From Erysipelotrichaceae bacterium (GTDB lineage: Bacteria > Bacillota_I > Bacilli_A > RFN20 > CAG-826), in NCBI GenBank assembly GCA_031271635.1, contig JAISVG010000044.1:1-39090 (forward strand): DNA of 39,090 bases, read 5' to 3'. Position 1 is the first letter of the stretch, and each line of letters begins with the position of its first letter. A model generated the notes under the pieces. That model ran no database searches, was not told where the DNA came from, and saw nothing but the letters and a program-made list of their open reading frames with translations. The translations under genes were made by a program, and so were the position numbers. Below, piece by piece: positions 16,182 through 23,737 of this stretch.

Positions 16182-16898
16182 ATGATAACGAAAACACAAG
16201 CGCCACAAGAGGCGAAAATTGATTCAGTGTTTCTATCTTTAAGGCCCGTAAAAGAAAAAATGGCCGCGGATCTTAAAAAAGAATTAAAGCCCCTTCTTAT
16301 GAAAATGGATGATTTGACACAAAACGGTTTATTCTTGACTCATGAGTATTCAAAGACCTTACAAAATGAATACCGCAATATTATTGATGTCCAAATTCCG
16401 ACGACAAAAGAAGAACTAAAGGCCGCAAGAGAAAACGGTGATCTATCGGAAAATGCCGATTATACTTTTGCAAGAGAAAAACTCGGACGACTTGAAGGAC
16501 GAGTTCTTGATATTGATGCGATTTTTAAAGATCACGTGGCAAAAGATATTGCCAGCGAACGAAAACAAATCGCTGATGAGGTTTTGAAACTACTAGATAA
16601 GTATCAACCCCATTTTAAGAGCAAAGGGAAGCATAACGAATTCGCTGCTTGTCAAGCTGAGGTGAGTGATTTTATTGCTCCAGCAGCTTGCGTGACTTCA
16701 AGAGTTAAAATTCTTCTTAAAGGAGTGAAAGTTGATTACATGCTCGTTACTTCGGTAGAAACTGACACCATTAACGGCAAGATTTCGGCTTCAAGTTCTT
16801 TAGGTAAAGCTCTTTTAGGAAAGAAAGTTGGCGAAAAGACCACTTACAAAAACCCGAAGGGTGAAGACATTACAATTACGTTATTAGAGATTAATTAA
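16182..16898 (+). CDS. greA: Enlarged GreA-type transcription elongation factor
   Basis: 238 aa, against about 158 for ordinary GreA. GreA enters the RNA polymerase secondary channel and stimulates cleavage of backtracked RNA. The coiled-coil tip signature A-R-E-N-G-D-L-S-E-N-A-D-Y is intact at 82-94 with the acidic tip residues D87 and E90. The C-terminal FKBP-like domain is recognisable: S-S-L-G-K-A-L-L-G-K-K-V-G at 205-217. Two parts are extra: about 60 residues before the coiled coil, and a Lys-rich stretch of about 45 residues (117-165) between coiled coil and C-terminal domain. The start is supported by AAGGAGG 8 nt before the ATG. It has its own promoter and a terminator, so it is a single-gene unit. 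Confidence 0.82.
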   Translation: MITKTQAPQEAKIDSVFLSLRPVKEKMAADLKKELKPLLMKMDDLTQNGLFLTHEYSKTLQNEYRNIIDVQIPTTKEELKAARENGDLSENADYTFAREKLGRLEGRVLDIDAIFKDHVAKDIASERKQIADEVLKLLDKYQPHFKSKGKHNEFAACQAEVSDFIAPAACVTSRVKILLKGVKVDYMLVTSVETDTINGKISASSSLGKALLGKKVGEKTTYKNPKGEDITITLLEIN

Positions 16899-16918
16899 TC
16901 ATTTAGTTGCAAATAAAG

Positions 16919-16945
16919 AGTATTAAGTAATTTAATACTTTTTTT
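16919..16945 (+). terminator. Rho-independent terminator after greA
   Basis: A perfect 8-bp stem AGTATTAA / TTAATACT (16919-16926 with 16932-16939) with loop GTAAT is followed by a T-run to 16945. The stem is AT-rich but complete. It lies 20 bp after the greA stop and before comEA. Confidence 0.8.
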
Positions 16946-16982
16946 GTTTAGATGACTCGCTATTAGAAGATAGTGGGTAGAT

Positions 16983-17504
16983 ATGTTTAAAATTATTATT
17001 GCGATTGTAGCACTGACGATTGTCGGGATTGTGGTTTTATTAGCGGTTGATCCAAATCAAGCGACTCCGCTTGAACCACTAACGGAGGTAAGTCTAGCAT
17101 CAGTTACTATTGAAGGCGAAGTGATGCGACAAGGAAGTTATCCATATAAGGAAAACTATACTTTAGGTAATTTGATTAATGATGCTGGTGGGATCACCAC
17201 TAATGCTGATGAACTAGCCTTCTTTTATGATTTAGCTTTGTCAAAAGGCACTACTTATTACATTGCCCCAAAATACGATGTTAATGATGTTTGTGGCGAC
17301 GCCCCAATTGTTAAGGTCAATGTTAATGCTGATAGTGCGACGGATCTTGCAACGATTAATGGAATTTCATCTTCGATTGCTAGTGCGATTGTCTCGTACC
17401 GGGCGAGTAACCGCATTGATTCACTTGAAGAACTAATTGAAGTTAAAGGTATCGGAAGTGCGACTTATAATAAAGTAAGAAATTATGTAATCCTTCATGT
17501 CTAA
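16983..17504 (+). CDS. comEA: ComEA-type DNA uptake receptor
   Basis: 173 aa. An N-terminal membrane anchor (about residues 3-22) is followed by an SLBB-like domain (V-T-I-E-G-E-V, P-Y, T-L-G-N-L-I-N-D-A-G-G-I-T) and a C-terminal helix-hairpin-helix pair: V-N-V-N-A-D-S-A-T-D-L-A-T-I-N-G-I then L-I-E-V-K-G-I-G-S-A-T. In competent Gram-positive bacteria it binds double-stranded DNA at the cell surface and hands it to ComEC. It overlaps comEC by one base. The comEB deaminase gene, between these two in Bacillus, is absent. The ribosome site is weak. Confidence 0.92.
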   Translation: MFKIIIAIVALTIVGIVVLLAVDPNQATPLEPLTEVSLASVTIEGEVMRQGSYPYKENYTLGNLINDAGGITTNADELAFFYDLALSKGTTYYIAPKYDVNDVCGDAPIVKVNVNADSATDLATINGISSSIASAIVSYRASNRIDSLEELIEVKGIGSATYNKVRNYVILHV

Positions 17505-19489
17505 TGCTGCTCGCGCTTTTTCTTAGTCTTGTGGCAGGAATTCTTCTTTCGTCTGAAGGAATAATTCTGTCGCTTTTTCTCCTTGGTCTTCCGCTCGTCA
17601 TCTTGGTACGGAAAAAACGTTACTCTGGTCTTTTTATTATTGGAACTGGTTTTGCGGTTGGGATTCTTTTAAGATATCTTCCCTTTGAACTGACACATCA
17701 GGGTCGCATATACGGGGTTATTATTAAAAGAAGCGAGGACTATTTTGTGATTAAGTCGCTATTTAAGCGTTATTACATCCAAAGACCAGATCATTCTTTT
17801 GAAGTGGGAGATTTCATTTTGCTTCAAGGTACGAAAGCGACTTTTAATTTTACTACCTATGAATCACGTTTTAACTTTAATGAGTATCTTAACGGACTAG
17901 GAGTGACTAATTCAATTGAAGTTCAAGAACTTTCTTTAATTCTAAAGAGTGTTTTTCGCTCTCATGCTCTTAGTAGTTTTCTCGAGGGTCTGTTTTATGG
18001 TCCGGGTCATGGAATTATTAACGGAATGTTTTTTGGGACCACAAACGATGTGGTAACTGCTGTTTATGATATCGAACTAGGAAGAATCTTTTCTGAGACA
18101 GGTCTCTTGCATTTATGCTTTGTTTTAGTTATTGATCGGGCTTTAGGGCGTTTTAAAAAAGGAAAGGTTGCTTTTCTTATTAAGTTTTGTTTGGTTCTAT
18201 TTTTGTGGTACTTAAATCCGGCATCATTCGCCCTAATGCGCATGCTTTTCCTCTATCTCAGCATACTTTATTGCAAGCAGCAGCGTCATCCAAGAACTTT
18301 GACTCTGAATCTTTCTTTTGGCATCATGATGCTCTTATATAATCCCTTTCTTGTTAATGATTTAGCCTTTGGTTTTACATATTTTGTTATTATTTTTCGC
18401 GAGTTTTTTCATCCTCGTGGCTTAGTTTTTAGAAGAATAAAGCGGCTACTGTTTCTTTTTGTAGTGACAACTCCTCTCTTAGTTTATTATCAAGGAGTCA
18501 TTAATATTTTTGGTCTCATTTTTGTGATTCCACTCCAAATAATGATCCTTGGGGGCGTTATTCTAAGCATCTTATCCTTAGTTTTGCCGTTAAATTTCGT
18601 AATAGTCTCCTATGAAAAACTCTTTTTAAGGACGATTAGCTTTGTTGGGGGAGTGGATGGGAGGATATACTTTCCTGAGTTGACTCTTACGGGATTAGTT
18701 TTTCTGATTCTAGGAGTTTTGGGAGTTATATACGCGATTGAGAGTAGAAATAAGCGGCAAAAACGCGCTATTTTTGGAATTATAACGATGCCACTTTTAA
18801 TAACATTTCTTCCACTTAATCACTTATACGAGAGCAAAGTTGTCTTTATTAATGTCGGTCAGGGTGATGCTACCTTGATTCGTCACCGCGACTTGACAAT
18901 CCTCATTGATACTGGAGGAAATCAGAGCTTTGAAATCGCAGATGAAATAATTATTCCATTTCTTAAAAAAGAAGGCGTTTTTGCGCTTGATTATTTAATT
19001 ACTACTCATGATGACTTTGATCATAATGGCGGTGTAATGAGTTTAACGAAAAAGTTTCCCGTGCACCATTTTTACTCACGCCATAATTTCATGCCGATTT
19101 ATTATCGCGGAACCATTTTTCTTCAGAATCACAATCACTTAGCATCACAAGACGAAAATGATAGTTCGCTGGTTTTGTCTTTTAGACTTAGCCGTACTAA
19201 TTTCCTCCTGCTAGGTGATGCCAGGGCTTCCGTTTTAGAAACAATCATGATGATGACGCCTACTTTAACGGCAGATGTTCTAAAGCTTAGTCATCATGGT
19301 GCTCGAAACGGAACTTCAACTAAACTTCTTGATTTATTAAAGCCAGACGAGGTGATTATTAGTGTTGCTGCGATCAACCGGTATGGACATCCTGATGAGG
19401 ATCTTCTTCTTGAACTAAAGAAACGTCACATTAAAACTCATCTCACTTCCAAGTCGGGGAGTATTGAGTATTCTTACTATTTTGGCTAA
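17504..19489 (+). CDS. comEC: ComEC/Rec2 DNA transport channel
   Basis: 661 aa, shorter than the roughly 770 aa of Bacillus. ComEC forms the membrane channel that takes up single-stranded DNA in natural transformation. N-terminal hydrophobic helices (about 1-60) and an OB-like segment (Y-G-V-I-I-K-R to L-L-Q-G) precede the competence domain with several transmembrane segments (about 145-440). The C-terminal metallo-beta-lactamase-like domain has F-I-N-V-G-Q-G-D-A-T, T-H-D-D-F-D-H-N-G-G, L-L-G-D-A and L-S-H-H-G-A-R-N-G-T, so its metal ligands look intact. The ATG shares one base with the comEA stop. No pilus or other competence genes are in the window. Confidence 0.94.
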   Translation: MLLALFLSLVAGILLSSEGIILSLFLLGLPLVILVRKKRYSGLFIIGTGFAVGILLRYLPFELTHQGRIYGVIIKRSEDYFVIKSLFKRYYIQRPDHSFEVGDFILLQGTKATFNFTTYESRFNFNEYLNGLGVTNSIEVQELSLILKSVFRSHALSSFLEGLFYGPGHGIINGMFFGTTNDVVTAVYDIELGRIFSETGLLHLCFVLVIDRALGRFKKGKVAFLIKFCLVLFLWYLNPASFALMRMLFLYLSILYCKQQRHPRTLTLNLSFGIMMLLYNPFLVNDLAFGFTYFVIIFREFFHPRGLVFRRIKRLLFLFVVTTPLLVYYQGVINIFGLIFVIPLQIMILGGVILSILSLVLPLNFVIVSYEKLFLRTISFVGGVDGRIYFPELTLTGLVFLILGVLGVIYAIESRNKRQKRAIFGIITMPLLITFLPLNHLYESKVVFINVGQGDATLIRHRDLTILIDTGGNQSFEIADEIIIPFLKKEGVFALDYLITTHDDFDHNGGVMSLTKKFPVHHFYSRHNFMPIYYRGTIFLQNHNHLASQDENDSSLVLSFRLSRTNFLLLGDARASVLETIMMMTPTLTADVLKLSHHGARNGTSTKLLDLLKPDEVIISVAAINRYGHPDEDLLLELKKRHIKTHLTSKSGSIEYSYYFG

Positions 19490-19496
19490 TTCTAGG

Positions 19497-19508
19497 TATA
19501 ATTTACTT
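19497..19508 (+). promoter_or_regulatory. -10 box placing holA on a leaderless transcript
   Basis: TATAAT (19497-19502) ends 6 nt before the holA ATG (19509), just past the comEC stop. There is no Shine-Dalgarno site. No matching -35 at 16-18 bp was found. Confidence 0.5.
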
Positions 19509-20423
19509 ATGAAAATAGTCTATCTTACAAATCAATTTGATCTTCTCAAAAAAGAGATTTTAGATGATTTAAAGAAGAATTATTCATCCTTAGAACAAGT
19601 TTATCTTCACGGTGATGATTTAAATAACATCAACAACACATTAAGTGAAGGCACTATTTTTTTAAATGACATTGTTTATATAATTGATAATCCCTATTTT
19701 CTTTTTGAAAAAGACAGTATCGCGACGGAACTTTTCTTAAAACTAGCCGCGCTTCCAGAACTCAATATTATTATCCTTTTCGATACAATTGTTGAAGCTA
19801 GTTTGCTGATTCCTTTGAAGAAGAGTTTTAACCTGATGACGAAGCGCTACGAGAAAGAAGTAGTCCATGAATATATTAAAACTTATTTGTTCCAAAACGG
19901 TGTTACCATTGATCCTAATGCTGTTTCATTATTCTATGATTTTTTAAGTGAAAACATGCTCCTTTTAATGAGCGAACTACAAAAAATCACCACTTATAAA
20001 GATCACCTAACTACTAGTGATATTCAAGAAATTGTAAGTGATGTTTCTAATATTCGTGTTTATGAACTGACGAATGCCATTATGGAACAACAATTCTATT
20101 TAGCGTACGTGAGGTTTCAAAAATTGATGCGACTGCAATTTTCCGTTGAGGCTTTAGTAACAATTCTTTATAATGAGTTTCGAAAATACTTACTTGTAAA
20201 AGAAATGATTGAAAAAAAGTACTCTTATGAAGCAATTATTGAAGCGTTAAATGTTAAGGCTTTACCACTTAGTAAATTAAACGCTAACGCGATTAAGATT
20301 ACTACTTTAAAGCGCATGATTCAAGCACTTAATGAACTTGAATTTCAAATAAAAAGTGGCCAGATTGGCCACTTAATGGGGATCGAACTTTTTATTCTAA
20401 ATCTTTCAACTATAATGAGTTAA
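19509..20423 (+). CDS. holA: DNA polymerase III delta subunit
   Basis: 304 aa from the ATG at 19509. An in-frame upstream start at 19464 lies inside comEC and would place 15 extra residues before the expected first strand (K-I-V-Y-L), and a -10 box sits directly before the chosen ATG. The delta subunit opens the beta clamp as part of the clamp loader. The sequence has the family pattern: an N-terminal AAA+-like fold, D-N-P-Y-F-L-F and L-I-I-L-F-D strands, the E-L-Q-K-I-T segment and a C-terminal helical domain beginning with V-Y-E-L-T-N-A-I. Like other delta proteins it has no Walker A motif. Position after comEC and convergent to rpsT is the same as in Bacillus. Confidence 0.9.
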   Translation: MKIVYLTNQFDLLKKEILDDLKKNYSSLEQVYLHGDDLNNINNTLSEGTIFLNDIVYIIDNPYFLFEKDSIATELFLKLAALPELNIIILFDTIVEASLLIPLKKSFNLMTKRYEKEVVHEYIKTYLFQNGVTIDPNAVSLFYDFLSENMLLLMSELQKITTYKDHLTTSDIQEIVSDVSNIRVYELTNAIMEQQFYLAYVRFQKLMRLQFSVEALVTILYNEFRKYLLVKEMIEKKYSYEAIIEALNVKALPLSKLNANAIKITTLKRMIQALNELEFQIKSGQIGHLMGIELFILNLSTIMS

Positions 20424-20670
20424 CAAGATTAGCTAGTGTTGATTTTTGACGAGCCGCGGTCTTATAGTGTTGGACGTGTTTTGAAACTGACTTATCAATT
20501 AAACTATTGGCTTTGGCGAGTTCAACTAAAGCGAGTTCCTTGTCGTTTTTAGTAACTGCAAGGCGGACCCTTTTTGCTTGAGTTCTCATTTTAGATTTAA
20601 AAGATGAATTTCTTAAATTTGCCGCTTTTGAAGTACGGTCGCTTTTTACTTGGGATTTGTTTACTTTCAT
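20410..20670 (-). CDS. rpsT: 30S ribosomal protein S20
   Basis: 86 aa, typical S20: very basic, helical, beginning K-V-N-K-S-Q-V-K-S-D-R, with R-N-S-S-F-K-S-K-M-R-T near residue 22 and H-K/K-T-A-A-R-Q-K-S-like ending. It binds 16S rRNA at the base of the small subunit. Two ATGs lie side by side; the second (20670) is 5 nt from AAGGAG and the first only 2 nt, so I chose the second. The 3' end overlaps the convergent holA by 14 bp. It has a strong promoter at 20693-20721. Confidence 0.95.
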   Translation of the reverse strand: MKVNKSQVKSDRTSKAANLRNSSFKSKMRTQAKRVRLAVTKNDKELALVELAKANSLIDKSVSKHVQHYKTAARQKSTLANLVNSL

Positions 20671-20692
20671 CATTGCTCCTTATGCTTTGTTA

Positions 20693-20721
20693 ATTTTAGC
20701 AGAAAACTAAAACTATATCAA
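20693..20721 (-). promoter_or_regulatory. rpsT promoter
   Basis: On the minus strand TTGATA (20716-20721) and TAAAAT (20693-20698) are exactly 17 bp apart, with TGC directly before the -10. It gives a leader of about 15 nt that contains AAGGAG, so this is a conventional, led transcript. Confidence 0.75.
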
Positions 20722-20730
20722 TCAATATCT

Positions 20731-22731
20731 TTATTTCTTTGTAAGAGAATATTTTACTTCACGGTAGAAGTCAATGACATTCGTCAATTGACCAATCATA
20801 TTATCAGAGATACTAATATTAAAAGTTTCTTCAACATCACTAATGAGTTGGATATAGGAAAGCGAATCTCCTCCAAAATCAGTGATAAAATGTCCGGTAT
20901 TAGTAATCTTTTCCGGAGGTAAAATAAGAATCTTTGAGAAGATAATCTTTAAAGGCTTGATATATTTTTCTTCATCTTCTGGAAGAATGACTACTAAGTC
21001 GCTTGTTGTGGTATTCTCGTCAGCGCTGATGTATTCATTTGGCATGGCAAGAATTAGTTTTCGTAGTTCGTTACGACGGACTTTAAGAGAACTAGAAAGT
21101 GGAATCTCGATGTTGGTGAAGAGAACCCGATTCGGTTTTAGATGCAAAGGCAGTTTATTTGTGACACTGAAGATGCTGGTTTTTAAGACTTCAAACTCTT
21201 CGTTTGTAAGATCTTTCTTTTGATTAATTACTAAGACAATTTCCTCGGTATTCGGAAGATAACTAATTCCTAATACGGAAAGTCTTGTAATATCTTTAAT
21301 ATCCTTATAGAAAGCCTCAACTTCATCAGGATAGACGTTTTCCCCGTTTTCCTTAATAATGATTTCCTTAATTCTTCCTTTGATAAAGTAGTTACCATGT
21401 TGGTCCATCATTGCCATATCACCAGTTGCGAAAAAGCCGTCTTGGTCAAGAGGTACCGCGGTATTAACATTATTAATGATTTCTCCTGAATGGAGGTAGG
21501 TTGATTTGACGAGTAATTCTCCAATTCCTTCAGCATTAGGATTCTTAATCCGATATTCAGTGCCGTAGAAAGGGCGGCCAATGGAGTTGAGGCAACGGCC
21601 GGCGATGGTATTAGAAAAATCGACACTAGTAATGCCGCATTCCGTCATTCCAAAGCCGTTATGAAGCGGATAACCAAGGCCATTAATGGTCTCTAAAGTA
21701 TTACTTGATAAGTAACCACCTCCTGAGATGCAAAAGCGAAGATGAGTTCCCAGAATACTCGCCTGCACTTTCTTGGTAATGGGCTTAAAGGCCGCAATAT
21801 TGGCCTTTAGTAAGGAGATTTTCCCTAAATTATATTTAATGATATTATTTACTAATTGCTTTTTAACTGGTTTTTCAAGATCTAAAGTTCGATTTAAGGT
21901 TTGAACAACGCTATCCCAGAAAAGCGGGACACTAAAGACGTGAGTCACTTTTAGTTCCTTACAGGCTCCTACTAAATCTTTTGGTTGGAACTGAGCCGGG
22001 AAGATGATTGTTTTACCATAAAACGTAAACCAAAGCATAATCGCTACAAAGCCAAAAATATGATGGAAAGGTAGTGAAGCTAAGATTCTTAAATCCCCAG
22101 TTTTCCTGGGGAAAACAATATCAGCTGAGAACTCACCCATCTTTTTAGCCGCAAAAACTTGTTGCACGATACTGGCTTCATCATGAACAATGAGTTTTGG
22201 GGTTCCCGTTGTTCCTGAGGTGACAAAGAGAATTGAAGCTCCTGGTACATAAGAATAAGCCACATTAGCATTAGCGATTTTTTCAACATCACTAAGCGAA
22301 TATGAAGCTACTTTATAGGTATCTTTAGCGTTAGTAAAAAGAAGCGAACACTTTGTTGTTATTAAAAGATTATTGGTAATGTCTTTACTGGCTCTGGCAT
22401 CAATAAGAATTGGGGTATAACCATTTAAGACAATCGCCCATAAAAGATAGATAAAATCACCAGAATTACTGTATTTTAGTCCCACTGGTTTATTAATAGG
22501 ATAGGCTTCTAAAACAACTTTAATCTTGGGCAGTAAGACCTCCATCCGTTTCTCAAAGGCTCGGTAAGTAGTGGCAGTATCCTTACCATTAAGGTCTCTT
22601 TCAATAAAAATGGTTCCAGAACCATCGTTTGAAACCATTGTTTGATAAATCCCTCGGTAAGTTTGATCTTGGCTTAGTAAACCAAGGTTAATGTTGATAT
22701 AATCAATCGCGCGTTTATTTCGTTTTTTCAT
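20731..22731 (-). CDS. Acyl-adenylating ligase fused to an acyl carrier protein
   Basis: 666 aa from the ATG at 22731, chosen because AAAGGA precedes it and a complete promoter lies directly upstream; a longer frame from 22785 would start inside that promoter. The first about 570 residues are an ANL adenylating enzyme: P-loop T-S-G-T-T-G-T-P-K, G-F-G-M-T-E-C-G, T-G-D-M-A-M-M-D, the hinge G-R-I-K-E-I-I and a C-terminal lysine in S-S-S-L-K-V-R-R. The last about 80 residues are an acyl carrier domain with G-G-D-S-L, whose Ser should carry phosphopantetheine. It probably activates a carboxylic acid with ATP and loads it on its own carrier domain, for example in lipid or surface-glycan acylation. 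Substrate and partners are unknown; no synthase gene is adjacent. It is a single-gene unit. Confidence 0.85.
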   Translation of the reverse strand: MKKRNKRAIDYININLGLLSQDQTYRGIYQTMVSNDGSGTIFIERDLNGKDTATTYRAFEKRMEVLLPKIKVVLEAYPINKPVGLKYSNSGDFIYLLWAIVLNGYTPILIDARASKDITNNLLITTKCSLLFTNAKDTYKVASYSLSDVEKIANANVAYSYVPGASILFVTSGTTGTPKLIVHDEASIVQQVFAAKKMGEFSADIVFPRKTGDLRILASLPFHHIFGFVAIMLWFTFYGKTIIFPAQFQPKDLVGACKELKVTHVFSVPLFWDSVVQTLNRTLDLEKPVKKQLVNNIIKYNLGKISLLKANIAAFKPITKKVQASILGTHLRFCISGGGYLSSNTLETINGLGYPLHNGFGMTECGITSVDFSNTIAGRCLNSIGRPFYGTEYRIKNPNAEGIGELLVKSTYLHSGEIINNVNTAVPLDQDGFFATGDMAMMDQHGNYFIKGRIKEIIIKENGENVYPDEVEAFYKDIKDITRLSVLGISYLPNTEEIVLVINQKKDLTNEEFEVLKTSIFSVTNKLPLHLKPNRVLFTNIEIPLSSSLKVRRNELRKLILAMPNEYISADENTTTSDLVVILPEDEEKYIKPLKIIFSKILILPPEKITNTGHFITDFGGDSLSYIQLISDVEETFNISISDNMIGQLTNVIDFYREVKYSLTKK

Positions 22732-22750
22732 AAAATTCCTTTCTAGTATA

Positions 22751-22778
22751 ATTATATTCATGTTTATTATTATTTCAA
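22751..22778 (-). promoter_or_regulatory. Promoter of the ligase-ACP gene
   Basis: On the minus strand TTGAAA (22773-22778) and TATAAT (22751-22756) are 16 bp apart, giving a short leader that contains AAAGGA before the ATG at 22731. The complement of this -35, TTTCAA on the plus strand, sits 17 bp before the GATAAT that serves fmt. Confidence 0.7.
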
Positions 22779-22801
22779 GCGACATGTTTATATGAGATAA
22801 T
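22773..22801 (+). promoter_or_regulatory. Predicted fmt promoter sharing its -35 with the divergent gene
   Basis: TTTCAA (22773-22778) and GATAAT (22796-22801) are 17 bp apart, with TG one base before the -10. The -35 hexamer is the same six base pairs used on the other strand for the ligase gene. The -10 ends 3 nt before ATG 22805 and 6 nt before GTG 22808, with no ribosome site. Confidence 0.5.
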
Positions 22802-22804
22802 AAG

Positions 22805-23737
22805 ATGGTGAAAGCAATACGAATTCTCTTTTTTGGAACTCCATGTTTAGCCGCTAAGCTCCTTGAAGCTTTAATTATTAACGATTATCAAATTGTTGGA
22901 GTCATCACGAAAGCTGATGCAAAAAGTACTCGTAGTAAAGATTTACTTCCCACTCCAACCAAAGAAATTGCCCAAAAATACCAGATTCCAGTGTTCACTC
23001 CAAGAAGAATTAAGGATGATTACCAGTTCATTATTGATTTAAAAATTGATCTTATTATTTGTATTAGTTACGGACAAATCATTCCTGAAGCAGTCTTGAA
23101 ACTGCCTCGATATGGGGCACTAAATTTTCATGGATCATTACTACCAAAGCTTCGTGGTGCCGCCCCGCTTCAGCGGGCGATTGAACAAGGAATGAAAGAA
23201 ACTGGCTTTACTCTCATGGAAATGGTAAAAGAAATGGATGCGGGGATGATGTATGATAAAGTCGTTATTCCTTTCCTTCAAAATGAGATTTATACTGACT
23301 TTTTAAAACGTATCGAACCAATAGTGGTCGATTTCGCCTTAAAATCAATCCCATGTTATTTGAAAGGAAAGTACCAAGGAGTACCTCAAGATATTAATCA
23401 AGTGACTTTTGCCCCAATGCTCCAAAAAGAAGAGCAGCATCTTAGTCCGGCGGTTTTAAAGCAAGATTTCGTCAATAAAGTTCGTGCTTTTACTGACCTC
23501 CCTGGTGTTTATTTGCTATATGGCTTAAAACGCTTAAAAATCTTTAGTGTTGAAGTTCATGATGATACCTTAGGACAGCCGGGTCTTGTTCGTGAAGTTA
23601 CTAAAACAGGCTTAATTCTTCAGGTTAAAGATGGTACCATCTTAATTAAAGAAGTGCAGATTGAGGAAAAATCACGCGTTAAGGCTCTCGATTTTTATCA
23701 TGGCCACCGCGATGTGGTTGGTAAATTTCTTACCTAA
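22805..23737 (+). CDS. fmt: Methionyl-tRNA formyltransferase
   Basis: 310 aa, normal length. It formylates Met on the initiator tRNA using 10-formyltetrahydrofolate. The N-terminal Rossmann-like domain has F-F-G-T-P then the key N-F-H-G-S-L-L-P-K-L-R-G-A-A-P-L-Q (Asn and His of the active site) and E-M-D-A-G-M (catalytic Asp). The C-terminal OB-like domain follows from about residue 205. The start may be ATG 22805 or GTG 22808: the latter is 6 nt from the -10 box, the spacing seen at other leaderless genes here. It overlaps the helicase gene by one base, so they form an operon. The initiator tRNA gene is at 119-193. Confidence 0.95.
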   Translation: MVKAIRILFFGTPCLAAKLLEALIINDYQIVGVITKADAKSTRSKDLLPTPTKEIAQKYQIPVFTPRRIKDDYQFIIDLKIDLIICISYGQIIPEAVLKLPRYGALNFHGSLLPKLRGAAPLQRAIEQGMKETGFTLMEMVKEMDAGMMYDKVVIPFLQNEIYTDFLKRIEPIVVDFALKSIPCYLKGKYQGVPQDINQVTFAPMLQKEEQHLSPAVLKQDFVNKVRAFTDLPGVYLLYGLKRLKIFSVEVHDDTLGQPGLVREVTKTGLILQVKDGTILIKEVQIEEKSRVKALDFYHGHRDVVGKFLT

